Under the pieces are notes generated by a model that ran no database searches, was not told the DNA's origin, and saw only the letters and a list, made by a program, of their open reading frames with translations. From an uncultured Lachnospiraceae bacterium (GTDB lineage: Bacteria; Bacillota_A; Clostridia; Lachnospirales; Lachnospiraceae), in NCBI GenBank assembly GCA_902783205.1, contig CACZQE010000059.1, positions 1-12,432 on the forward strand: DNA of 12,432 nucleotides. Direction: 5' to 3'. Positions 1 to 6,079 of this stretch are shown one piece after another. The position numbers and the translations under genes were made by a program. Each line of letters starts with the position of its first letter. Within the stretch, counting starts at the first letter, position 1.

Positions 1-47
1 CTAATAAATGAGATGATCCTGACTTTTACGGAGCTACTTTTAATCAG

Positions 48-72
48 ATATCATATATGATATATTTTTTTT
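48..72. repeat. AT-rich perfect palindrome followed by a T run
   Basis: A 16-base perfect palindrome (48-63, centre between 55 and 56) is followed directly by eight T residues at 65-72. It could be an operator for the gene at 170, or a weak terminator for a gene left of the window. The stem has only two G/C pairs, so it would make a poor RNA hairpin, and no gene end is visible to its left. I see no convincing -35/-10 pair between it and the gene at 170. The palindrome is certain; its function is not. Confidence 0.4.
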
Positions 73-169
73 AAGATTATTGTTATTGAGGCTTGTCTGT
101 ATGAATAAAAACAGCGATTTACAACCGGCGAAATAATAAAAAGACCGAATCATTTATGGGAGGGTATGT

Positions 170-1378
170 ATGGGATTTTTTACTCCTAAATGGCTGATTG
201 ACAAAGAAAAGACTGCAAAGCTGAAAGATGACAAGAAACTGAAAAGAGCATATGAAATGGGTGAAAATATGGATGTCCGCCTCACAGCGATCGGAAAGAT
301 CGAGGACAGTGAGTTTCTGTATGGAATACTGGAAGAGGCGACTCCTGAAGAGCAGAAGGATTGGACGGAAGAAAAGTCATTGCTGATAACAGCTGTTGTG
401 AAAAGGCTGGGAGAAACAGACCGCAGTCTCCTTCTCAAGGGACTTGCCGATCTCAAACACTATCGTAACGATCGTGGCCGTGTACAGACCATTATTAAAG
501 ATGCGCTGAAGCAAAGAGAATTATATGAGCTTTTGAACAGCTGTGACGACATGACGGCAATCTGGATTGCCGAGGAACTTGAAGCCCCGAATCTGCTTAA
601 AAAGATCTTCCTTGAAAGAGGGAGAAAACAGCCGGATCCCAGGGAGAAAAGAACAATAAGAGGACCTGCCTGGACCGACACAGATGAGACAATTGCAAAT
701 CTGGTTGCTGAAAAAATCACAGACAAAAAAACATGCCTTAAGATTTTAAAAGAATTGTCAGGCCGCAGCTTTAAAGGATTGATGATCCTCCGAGACAGAC
801 TTTCCGATGATGATCTTCTTGCTGCCCCCGAGACGATCATGTATGTCAGGGATGAGGAACGGCTTAAAGAGCTGATTTTTGATAAAAGGGCAAAAGCTGA
901 ACTGCGGGAAGCAGCATTAAAGAATATTAAAGATGCTGCTTCTCTTTACCCGGTTTTAAAGGACCGGAAATTCCCTTCTGATGGGATGCTGAGGATTGTA
1001 ATGGAGATTGATGATCCGGCAGTTTTATATGAGATCATGGAAGAGGATTATCCGACAGATGTCAAAATACAAGTCCTCTTTTATAAATCCTTCCCTGAAG
1101 ATTTTTACAAAAATCTGGCCTGGAATTCCGGAAATAAAAGAATACGCAGGCAGGCAGTCAATGAGATAAAAGACAGGGAAGAACTTGAAAAACTCAGGGA
1201 TGGAATAGATGACGAAAAACTGAAGCAGTGTGCCTGCGGAAAGCTGGGACATGATTTTGAAAGAATCAGGGACTGGAACGAACATGCCAGACACGGCAGA
1301 GGATACAGATCCCATACATTGTACAGGTGCAGAATATGCGGTGCTGAAGCAGATGAAGTGTACGAACATGACAGCTGA
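170..1378 (+). CDS. HEAT-like helical-repeat protein with Cys/His C-terminal motif
   Basis: This 402-residue soluble protein has no signal peptide or membrane segment. It is rich in charged helical stretches, with a recurring pattern of basic residue, hydrophobics, Ala, Ile/Lys, acidic residue and Leu pairs: near residues 36-54 (DVRLTAIGKIEDSEFLYGIL), 245-263 and 325-343. This is typical of HEAT-type alpha-solenoid units, which bind proteins or nucleic acids. The tail holds C354, C356, H361, C387-x2-C390 and H400, a plausible zinc site. The ATG at 170 is chosen because TGGGAGGG (157-164) lies 5 bases upstream; a nearby ATG at 166 is out of frame. The RNA ligase gene begins 33 bases after the stop, with no terminator between, so the two are probably co-transcribed. 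The HEAT label is inferred from the repeat pattern; no specific function can be given. Confidence 0.8.
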   Translation: MGFFTPKWLIDKEKTAKLKDDKKLKRAYEMGENMDVRLTAIGKIEDSEFLYGILEEATPEEQKDWTEEKSLLITAVVKRLGETDRSLLLKGLADLKHYRNDRGRVQTIIKDALKQRELYELLNSCDDMTAIWIAEELEAPNLLKKIFLERGRKQPDPREKRTIRGPAWTDTDETIANLVAEKITDKKTCLKILKELSGRSFKGLMILRDRLSDDDLLAAPETIMYVRDEERLKELIFDKRAKAELREAALKNIKDAASLYPVLKDRKFPSDGMLRIVMEIDDPAVLYEIMEEDYPTDVKIQVLFYKSFPEDFYKNLAWNSGNKRIRRQAVNEIKDREELEKLRDGIDDEKLKQCACGKLGHDFERIRDWNEHARHGRGYRSHTLYRCRICGAEADEVYEHDS

Positions 1379-1411
1379 CACTGCTTCCGATGTGGGAAAG
1401 GAAGAAAAAAG

Positions 1412-2617
1412 ATGCTGGAAATAAAAGGAAAGGTTAATACAGCAATCTGTTACGCGAAGGTGATCGAAGAAGAAGCCATCGGGCAGATCCGCAGGATGTG
1501 TGATTATCCCATGACACAGGGATCAAAAATCCGCATCATGCCTGATGTACATGCGGGCAAAGGATGCACGATCGGAACGACCATGACGATCACGGATAAG
1601 GCGGTCCCCAATGTAGTCGGAGTAGATATCGGCTGCGGCATGTACACCGTAAATCTTGGAAACACAAAAATCGATTTTGAAAAACTTGATGAAGCATGCC
1701 ATTATATTCCGTCGGGAAGAAATGTATGGGGAGGAAAGCAGGAAAGCTTTGATCTTACAGGTCTTCGCTGCTACAGAGATTTAAAAGATGTGACAAGACT
1801 GGAAAGTTCCCTGGGAACTCTGGGCGGCGGCAATCACTTTATAGAAATAGACGAGGCGGTTGACGGTACAAAGTATCTGATCATCCATTCCGGAAGCCGG
1901 AACCTCGGAAAACAGGTGGCTGAGTACTACCAGAAACTTGCAGTCAATCTTGACCGGGGATATGAGGAATACCTTCAGGAAAGGGATGAAATCATCAGAA
2001 CTTACAAGGAAGAGGGCAGGCGGAAAGAGATTCAGGCTGCGTTGAAGGACCTGTGTAAAACATATGAAAACCGATCTTCCATGCCGGAAGATCTCTGTTA
2101 CTTATCCGGCAGTTATCTGGAGGATTATCTTCATGATGTAGAGATCTGCCAGAATTTTGCCAGAAGAAGCAGGGAAAAGATGGCGGAGATCATCCTTGAA
2201 AGAACAGGAATGACAGGAAGAGAAGCCTTCCACACTATCCATAACTATATCGACACGGATGAAATGATTCTAAGGAAGGGAGCCATCGCTGCACATGCCG
2301 GGGAGAAAGTCCTGATTCCCGTCAACATGAGGGATGGAAGTGTCCTGGCAGTAGGAAAGGGAAATCCCGAATGGAATTACTCCGCGCCCCATGGAGCAGG
2401 CAGGATCATGTCCAGGAGCAAAGCGAAAAATGAGCTCAGCATGGAAGAATACAAAAAGGAAATGGCAGGAGTGTATACCACTTCTGTAAATGAACACACA
2501 TTGGACGAGGCACCGATGGCATACAAATCCCTGGATGATATCATTGATGTGATCCGGGAATCCGTAGAGATCATTGACATTATGAAACCTGTTTACAATT
2601 TTAAAGCTTCCGACTAG
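1412..2617 (+). CDS. rtcB: RtcB family RNA-splicing/repair ligase
   Basis: RtcB ligases join RNA 2',3'-cyclic phosphate or 3'-phosphate ends to 5'-hydroxyl ends using GTP and Mn2+. The 401-residue protein shows the family motifs in order: PDVHAGKGCTIG (44-55), the metal-site motif VGVDIGCGM with D72 and C75, GTLGGGNHFIE (135-145, H142), IHSGSRNLG (158-166, H159), HNYI with H277, and PHGAGRIMSR (326-335), whose H327 aligns with the histidine that takes GMP. All expected metal and guanylylation residues are therefore present and the enzyme should be active. The length fits the compact bacterial branch of the family and is shorter than archaeal tRNA-splicing RtcB. The start is set by GGAAAGGAAG at 1395-1404. 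The partner RNA is unknown; in bacteria the family is usually tied to repair of damaged tRNA or rRNA. No RtcA cyclase or RtcR regulator lies nearby; the helical-repeat gene just upstream is the only candidate partner. Confidence 0.95.
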   Translation: MLEIKGKVNTAICYAKVIEEEAIGQIRRMCDYPMTQGSKIRIMPDVHAGKGCTIGTTMTITDKAVPNVVGVDIGCGMYTVNLGNTKIDFEKLDEACHYIPSGRNVWGGKQESFDLTGLRCYRDLKDVTRLESSLGTLGGGNHFIEIDEAVDGTKYLIIHSGSRNLGKQVAEYYQKLAVNLDRGYEEYLQERDEIIRTYKEEGRRKEIQAALKDLCKTYENRSSMPEDLCYLSGSYLEDYLHDVEICQNFARRSREKMAEIILERTGMTGREAFHTIHNYIDTDEMILRKGAIAAHAGEKVLIPVNMRDGSVLAVGKGNPEWNYSAPHGAGRIMSRSKAKNELSMEEYKKEMAGVYTTSVNEHTLDEAPMAYKSLDDIIDVIRESVEIIDIMKPVYNFKASD

Positions 2618-2795
2618 TTCTCTGCCGGCTTCCTGCAGCTGATATAAATCTGTGAATATATTTAATGACAATTGGTTCAGCTATTCCAAATTTCTTCTTT
2701 TCAAACGTGTAAAATAAAGATATTAGTCAGGCACTATATGCGGATATATATCGGAATCATTTTACAGTCCGGACCGGAGGAAAAGGAGATCATTT

Positions 2796-3218
2796 ATGAA
2801 TATTGCAATATATCAGTATCACAGGCAGGATACACTCAGTCAGGATATGAATCAGTCGGCAGAGCATCTGATTCTTTCGGCAGTTACATTATGTAAAGAA
2901 AAAGCGATCGAAGTTTACGGGGAAGACAATAATTTTATTAACTATATTGACACTGAAAGCAGGATGATCGAGAGTAAATGCATGAAAGGCGCTACCGTTC
3001 GTCCCAGGATGGAAGAACTTCTGGCAGATATCAAGAACGGAGCAATTGATGCAGTTGTTGTCTCTTATATGGGAGTAATCGCATCCGATTTCAACTTCGT
3101 CATCGCTTTTTATATTTATCTTTGTCAGAATAATTGTAAGCTGCTCACTGTCCGTGAAGGAAAGAAAATCAATGATATGATGGAGCAGGCGCTGGAAGAA
3201 ATGTGGAATAAAATGTGA
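2796..3218 (+). CDS. Stand-alone degenerate serine-recombinase-like domain protein
   Basis: This 140-residue protein resembles the N-terminal catalytic domain of serine recombinases. Its start MNIAIYQYHRQDT sits where the family has a Y-x-R-V-S strand, and residues 65-92 (GATVRPRMEELLADIKNGAID, then VVVSYMG) match the RPgLqrLLedI..G.iDvVvV pattern. The chemistry is missing: there is no nucleophilic serine after the first strand, and the LDRLSRD segment reads MGVIASDF (92-99), losing both arginines. No DNA-binding domain follows, so it is unlikely to recombine DNA; it may be a domesticated regulatory or structural protein. The start is set by AAAGGAG at 2782-2788, 7 bases before the ATG. The gene stands alone: 178 bases follow rtcB without a clear promoter, and a terminator follows at 3228. 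The gene itself is well supported; the family link is from motif pattern only. Confidence 0.75.
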   Translation: MNIAIYQYHRQDTLSQDMNQSAEHLILSAVTLCKEKAIEVYGEDNNFINYIDTESRMIESKCMKGATVRPRMEELLADIKNGAIDAVVVSYMGVIASDFNFVIAFYIYLCQNNCKLLTVREGKKINDMMEQALEEMWNKM

Positions 3219-3227
3219 GCAGAATAT

Positions 3228-3265
3228 CCCGGTGGTCATTTGTAAAGACTGCCGGGAACTTTTTT
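3228..3265 (+). terminator. Rho-independent terminator after the recombinase-like gene
   Basis: Arms CCCGGTGGTC (3228-3237) and GACTGCCGGG (3247-3256) form a 10-pair stem with two G-U pairs and a 9-base loop, followed by AAC and six T residues (3260-3265). It begins 9 bases after the stop at 3218 and separates this gene from the degV promoter. Confidence 0.8.
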
Positions 3266-3273
3266 GCATTCGG

Positions 3274-3291
3274 ATGTTGACAAAACAACAT
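3274..3291. promoter_or_regulatory. Candidate MarR operator 1, over the -35
   Basis: ATGTTG-n6-CAACAT is an inverted repeat with perfect 6-base arms that covers the whole -35 hexamer at 3277-3282. A second copy of its core lies at 3314-3327. Because the operon encodes a MarR-type repressor, which as a family bind 16-20 base inverted repeats, autorepression here is the simplest reading. The repeat is visible; binding is inferred. Confidence 0.55.
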
Positions 3292-3305
3292 AAATCATCT
3301 ACAAT
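3277..3305 (+). promoter_or_regulatory. Consensus vegetative promoter of degV-marR
   Basis: TTGACA at 3277-3282 and TACAAT at 3300-3305 are separated by exactly 17 bases. This matches the housekeeping sigma consensus at 11 of 12 positions. Transcription should start near 3311-3313, giving a leader of about 45 bases before the degV ATG at 3357. Inverted repeats lie over the -35 and across the start point. Confidence 0.88.
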
Positions 3306-3312
3306 ACAAAAA

Positions 3313-3328
3313 AGTTGTTTTTTCAACA
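3313..3328. promoter_or_regulatory. Candidate MarR operator 2, at the transcription start
   Basis: AGTTG-n6-CAACA repeats the GTTG-n6-CAAC core of the site at 3274-3291, with centres 38 bases apart. It falls on the predicted start of transcription, where a bound repressor would block initiation. Its outermost bases do not pair, so the arms are only 4 bases (GTTG/CAAC). A shifted pairing, TTGTT/AACAA at 3315-3329, is also possible. Confidence 0.5.
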
Positions 3329-3356
3329 AATTTATTGATAAAGAAGGGTATTTAAA

Positions 3357-4205
3357 ATGAGTATTAGAATCATTACTGACTCTACGGCAGACATGACCGG
3401 GGAGTTCAGAGAAAAGATGATACAGGTTCCCCTGACAGTTTCTTTCGGAGAAGAAGAATACATTGACGGGGTAACGATCGATAAGGAACTCTTTTACAGG
3501 AAGCTGGAGAACTGCGATTCTCTGCCTAAAACCAGCCAGCCGTCACCTGCAGCTTTCCAGAAGGTCTATGAAGAAATTTCGGAAGCAGGAGACCAGGGTA
3601 TTGTCATCACCGTGACCTCAAAGCTTTCCGGAACTTACCAGTGTGCCTGCGTGGCAGCTGAAGACTATCCCAATATCAGGGTCGTTGACAGCCTGAGCGC
3701 TTCCGTCGGCACCGGGATTCTTGCCCTCTATGCCCTGCGCTGTGCAGATGAAGGAATGAGTCTTGAAAAGCTGGCCGGGCATCTGGAGGAGAAGAGAAAA
3801 GAGATCTGTGTGATAGCCCGTGTTGAGACCTTGCAGTACCTTGAAAAGGGAGGAAGAATTTCCAAAGCAACGGCCCTTGCGGGAGGAATCTTAAATATCA
3901 AGCCGGTCATTACCCTGGAAGACGGTGAAATCGCCATGCTTGGCAAAGCAAGGGGTACAAAAAAGGCCAATAATATTTTGACAGAACAGATCCACAAAGC
4001 CGGAATCGATTACACCATGCCGCTGCTTCTGGGCTATTCGGGAAACTCCGATAAACTGCTTGGAGAATATATTGAAGCCAGCCGGTCTCTCTGGGAGGGA
4101 CATGTAGCGCAGCTGGACTGTACACAGCTTTGCAGTGTCATCGGCACCTACGCCGGCCCGGGCGCAGTTGCCGTTGCTTTTTTCATCAATAAAGGAGACG
4201 ATTGA
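3357..4205 (+). CDS. DegV family fatty-acid-binding protein
   Basis: DegV proteins bind one long-chain fatty acid; the FakB members present it to the kinase FakA so that it can enter phospholipid. At 282 residues this is full length. It shows the family marks: ITDSTADM (6-13) at the first strand, TSQPSPAAF (59-67) in the N-terminal domain, VTSKLSGTYQ (86-95) with the Ser-Gly loop that contacts the carboxylate, and VDSLSAS (110-116). The GGRISKATALAGGILNIKPV segment that leads into the C-terminal lobe is also present. There is no membrane segment; it should be cytosolic. GAAGGG (3343-3348) precedes the ATG by 8 bases. It is the first gene behind a consensus promoter with two candidate operators, and its stop is 1 base from the marR start. 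No FakA kinase is in the window, so a FakB role is likely but unproven. Confidence 0.93.
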   Translation: MSIRIITDSTADMTGEFREKMIQVPLTVSFGEEEYIDGVTIDKELFYRKLENCDSLPKTSQPSPAAFQKVYEEISEAGDQGIVITVTSKLSGTYQCACVAAEDYPNIRVVDSLSASVGTGILALYALRCADEGMSLEKLAGHLEEKRKEICVIARVETLQYLEKGGRISKATALAGGILNIKPVITLEDGEIAMLGKARGTKKANNILTEQIHKAGIDYTMPLLLGYSGNSDKLLGEYIEASRSLWEGHVAQLDCTQLCSVIGTYAGPGAVAVAFFINKGDD

Positions 4206-4206
4206 T

Positions 4207-4656
4207 ATGAAGGACAGATTCGAACACTTTACCATATCCATTTTCGATATTTCCCATTACTGGAACAAGATTGCCTCGAATGTGATGAAAGAACACGGAC
4301 TCCGGGGCGGATATGCCCTGTATCTTTCGGTGCTCTATAACAGTGAGGAAGAAATCACCGCCTCGAAACTGGCAGAACTCTGCAGGCGGGACAAGTCGGA
4401 TATTTCAAGGGCAATCTCGGCCTTTCAGGAGAAAGGGATCCTGCAATCATACGGGACCAGCCGTTACCGCGCCCCCCTCAAGCTGACCGATAAGGGGAAG
4501 GAAATCGCCGCCCGGCTCAGGCAGCAGGCCGATATGGCCCTGAAAACTGCCGGGGAGGGTCTTACCGATGAAATGCGTGTCCATATTCATGAATCTCTGG
4601 ATCTGATCGCGAAAAATCTTAAGCAGATCTATGTGGAAGGCCTGCCCCAGGAATAA
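4207..4656 (+). CDS. MarR family transcriptional regulator
   Basis: This 149-residue dimeric winged-helix repressor type has an N-terminal helix pair (about 1-45), then EEITASKLAELCRRDKSDIS (47-66) as the helix-turn-helix with its recognition helix, an AISAFQEKGILQSY helix, and a wing near SRYRAPLKLTDKG (84-96). A C-terminal dimerisation helix follows, rich in Ala, Lys and Leu. The open frame extends upstream to 4135 inside degV, but the real start is the ATG at 4207, because AAAGGAG (4191-4197) lies 9 bases before it. The 1-base gap from degV indicates translational coupling. The matching inverted repeats at the degV promoter suggest it represses its own operon. By analogy with the MarR-type regulator FabT, whose regulon is fatty-acid synthesis, it may answer to a lipid signal; that link is inferred from the DegV neighbour only. 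Confidence 0.9.
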   Translation: MKDRFEHFTISIFDISHYWNKIASNVMKEHGLRGGYALYLSVLYNSEEEITASKLAELCRRDKSDISRAISAFQEKGILQSYGTSRYRAPLKLTDKGKEIAARLRQQADMALKTAGEGLTDEMRVHIHESLDLIAKNLKQIYVEGLPQE

Positions 4657-4657
4657 A

Positions 4658-4678
4658 ACTTGTCATATTATTACAAGT
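4658..4678. repeat. Inverted repeat after marR
   Basis: ACTTGT and ACAAGT are 6-base perfect arms separated by 9 bases, starting 1 base after the marR stop. No T run follows, so it is a poor terminator. It could be an operator for the gene at 4774, though its core differs from the sites at the degV promoter. Function unknown. Confidence 0.3.
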
Positions 4679-4718
4679 GATACGGCGGTTAAGAATAATT
4701 CTCACTCCTGAAATGTAA

Positions 4719-4729
4719 TATAATATAGT
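4719..4729 (+). promoter_or_regulatory. Probable -10 region for the repeat-protein gene
   Basis: Overlapping TATAAT (4719-4724) and TATAGT (4724-4729) hexamers lie about 45 bases before the ATG at 4774. No good -35 is found 16-18 bases upstream; the nearest, TTCTCA at 4699-4704, is at the wrong distance for the first hexamer and 19 bases from the second. The gene may therefore need an activator, or be read from the marR transcript. Confidence 0.4.
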
Positions 4730-4773
4730 CAGTTAATTATGACACTTTTTATAAAAGCAAAAGGGGTGTGACA

Positions 4774-5136
4774 ATGGGTTCGATTCTTGAGAACATGAGA
4801 AAGTTTGATCTGGAGAAGGCAAGCAGGGATGTTCAGTTCAGCAATGCCGGTATCACAAGTGACATTTCAAAGAAATTTATTAAGCAGTATAAGGAGATGG
4901 AGGCTTCAGGCGGCGCTGATACGATTCTGAAAGCGGTTCGTGAAAAGAACATGGAAAGACTGACCAAGGATATCGATTTCAGAAACGGCCTTGCCCAGAG
5001 TGATGTTTCCAAAAAATACATCGAAAAGTATAAGGCAGCTGCATATTCAGGAAATGCAGGGGCAGCCGAAGGCGGCGAGTCTCTTCTGAAGATACTTCGC
5101 AAGAAAAATATGGATGCTGCTACAGAGAAGCTTTAA
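4774..5136 (+). CDS. Small protein of two and a half tandem 45-residue repeats
   Basis: This 120-residue hydrophilic protein of unknown function is built from an internal repeat. Unit 1 (residues 4-47) and unit 2 (51-98) share the layout I-L-x3-R-x3-(L/M)-E-(K/R), then D-(V/I)-x-F-x-N, (S/T)-D-(I/V)-S-K-K-(F/Y)-I-(K/E)-(Q/K)-Y-K. A third unit starts at residue 104 (LLKILRKKNMDAATEKL) and stops at 17 residues. A predicted helical character and lysine/glutamate richness suggest a helical bundle; there is no signal peptide or membrane segment. The ATG at 4774 is preferred over the in-frame GTG at 4768 because AAGGGG (4761-4766) is 7 bases before the ATG but would abut the GTG. The gene is monocistronic, with a strong terminator at 5193. 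I do not recognise the family. The stop is genuine in sequence: no other frame continues the third unit. Confidence 0.8.
   Translation: MGSILENMRKFDLEKASRDVQFSNAGITSDISKKFIKQYKEMEASGGADTILKAVREKNMERLTKDIDFRNGLAQSDVSKKYIEKYKAAAYSGNAGAAEGGESLLKILRKKNMDAATEKL
4783..5133 (+). repeat. Protein-level tandem repeat inside the 4774 gene
   Basis: Repeat units begin at 4783, 4924 and 5083, so the spacing is 141 and then 159 bases. The extra 18 bases are a Gly/Ala-rich insertion before the third unit. The units match in protein more than in DNA, so the duplication is old and has been kept under selection. Confidence 0.7.
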
Positions 5137-5192
5137 TAATCAGCAGGTCCTGTACATGCGGACAGGCGTAAAGCATAAAAAGCGAAAGGATC

Positions 5193-5220
5193 AACCGGCA
5201 TTTTTGCCGGTTTTTTCTTT
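5193..5220 (+). terminator. Strong rho-independent terminator
   Basis: AACCGGCA (5193-5200) and TGCCGGTT (5205-5212) form an 8-pair perfect stem with a TTTT loop, and the T run continues to 5216 and, after one C, to 5223. It ends the transcript of the repeat-protein gene. Its right arm overlaps the likely -35 of the next promoter. Confidence 0.92.
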
Positions 5221-5233
5221 TTTATGGTATACT
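5204..5233 (+). promoter_or_regulatory. Extended -10 promoter of the histidine phosphatase gene
   Basis: TATACT (5228-5233) is preceded by TGG at 5225-5227, an extended -10. A partial -35, TTGCCG (5204-5209), lies 18 bases upstream and is shared with the terminator stem. The start would be near 5240, with a leader of about 50 bases. Confidence 0.6.
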
Positions 5234-5289
5234 GTCTGTAAAGAAGCGGATTCAAGAAAGAGAATGAATAATCGGAAGGGAGAAGGATC

Positions 5290-5955
5290 ATGGGAAAATT
5301 GACGGTATACTTTGTAAGACATGGTACTACTGTGATGAACCAGCTGGGATTGTTCTGTGGCAGTACAGATGCCCTTCTGGCCAGGGAAGGATGGCAGGAA
5401 CTGGAGAACCTGAAAGAAAATTATGATTATCCGGAAGTGGAGCGCGTATACAGCAGTCCGGCCATCCGCTGCATTGAGACAGCTTCCGTTCTGTATCCCG
5501 GAATGACGCCGATTACTAAGGATGGATTCTGGGAAGTTGATTTCGGTGATGATGAAGGGGCGCCTGCGGCAGGTTTCCTGGGAACTCCCTTTTTTGACAC
5601 CTGGCTTGCCCAGAAACCCGACTGTGCCTTTAAAGGGGGAGAGACCATTCTGGAGGCCAGATTCCGGGTGATGGCTGCCATGACGCGGATCATTAAGGAG
5701 TGCAGGGACAGTCATATTAAAAAGATTGCTATCGTAGCGCACGGCGCGATACTGGCCCGCCTTATGGAAGGCTGCCTGGTACCAAAAGACAAAGCGGACG
5801 CATTTGTCCTGTGTCCAAACGGCATGGGCCTGAAAGCAACTTTGGATACTAAGAAATGGTTTACGTGCCAGGAAATGCAGTTTGAGGCATTTTTTCCGGA
5901 AGGAGCACCTCGGCTGAAGGCGGAAGATTCTCCTTATTTTGGCAGTAAAAAGTAA
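5290..5955 (+). CDS. Histidine phosphatase (phosphoglycerate mutase-like) family protein
   Basis: Histidine phosphatases remove or move phosphate through a phosphohistidine. At 221 residues this is a normal length for the cytosolic branch. It has the RHG motif with the catalytic H11 (FVRHGTT, 8-14), SSPAIRCIETA (55-65) with R60, the acid-side segment WEVDFGDDEG (81-90) with E82, and the second histidine H151 in VAHGAILARL. All four catalytic features are present. The substrate cannot be read from sequence: cobalamin-precursor phosphatases, sugar-phosphate phosphatases and mutases share this core. No cobalamin gene is nearby. The start has GGAAGGGAG (5274-5282) upstream. The Na/Pi symporter gene begins 124 bases after its stop with its own promoter, so a phosphate-salvage link is possible but only by position. 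Confidence 0.9.
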   Translation: MGKLTVYFVRHGTTVMNQLGLFCGSTDALLAREGWQELENLKENYDYPEVERVYSSPAIRCIETASVLYPGMTPITKDGFWEVDFGDDEGAPAAGFLGTPFFDTWLAQKPDCAFKGGETILEARFRVMAAMTRIIKECRDSHIKKIAIVAHGAILARLMEGCLVPKDKADAFVLCPNGMGLKATLDTKKWFTCQEMQFEAFFPEGAPRLKAEDSPYFGSKK

Positions 5956-5992
5956 AAAAAGGCAATGCCGGGAAGGAGTATCAGAAAGGAAT

Positions 5993-6036
5993 TTTACATA
6001 GATTTCATATAGATACAACTTTAATTTTACCTCCCT
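5993..6036 (+). promoter_or_regulatory. Candidate Pho box: four 11-base-spaced direct repeats
   Basis: Hexamers TTTACA (5993), TTCATA (6004), ACAACT (6015) and TTTACC (6026) recur every 11 bases, separated by TAGAT, TAGAT and TTAAT. The first, second and fourth resemble the TT(A/T/C)A(C/T)A repeats bound by PhoP/PhoB regulators; the third is a poor match. The array covers about -60 to -20 relative to a start implied by the -10 at 6041, the position of PhoP sites in Bacillus Pho promoters. A PhoB-like regulator is encoded in the same operon. The spacing is seen; binding is inferred. Confidence 0.6.
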
Positions 6037-6040
6037 TTTG

Positions 6041-6046
6041 TATAGT
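6041..6046 (+). promoter_or_regulatory. -10 element of the symporter operon
   Basis: TATAGT lies 34 bases before the symporter ATG. No acceptable -35 exists at 16-18 bases upstream; that space is taken by the direct repeats at 5993-6031. This is the usual look of an activator-dependent promoter. Confidence 0.5.
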
Positions 6047-6079
6047 GGTCACGATTACTTACAATGGGAGGTATTTTTT

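Noticed and set aside
2769..2779. TCCGG-A-CCGGA inverted repeat just before the ribosome site of the 2796 gene
   Set aside because: The arms are 5 bases with a 1-base centre, so no hairpin can close properly, and there is only one copy; too little to call an operator.
2672..2896. A 74-residue plus-strand frame overlapping the start of the 2796 gene
   Set aside because: No ribosome site precedes it, its product shows no domain, and it overlaps in another frame a gene with a clear AAAGGAG site.
5956..5992. GGCAATGCC mini-hairpin after the phosphatase stop as a terminator
   Set aside because: The stem is 3 pairs and no T run follows on the plus strand, so it should not terminate transcription.
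5191..6018. A 275-residue open frame on the minus strand opposite the histidine phosphatase gene
   Set aside because: The plus-strand frame has a full catalytic motif set and a ribosome site, while the antisense frame has no recognisable domain and contains the terminator and promoter sequences.
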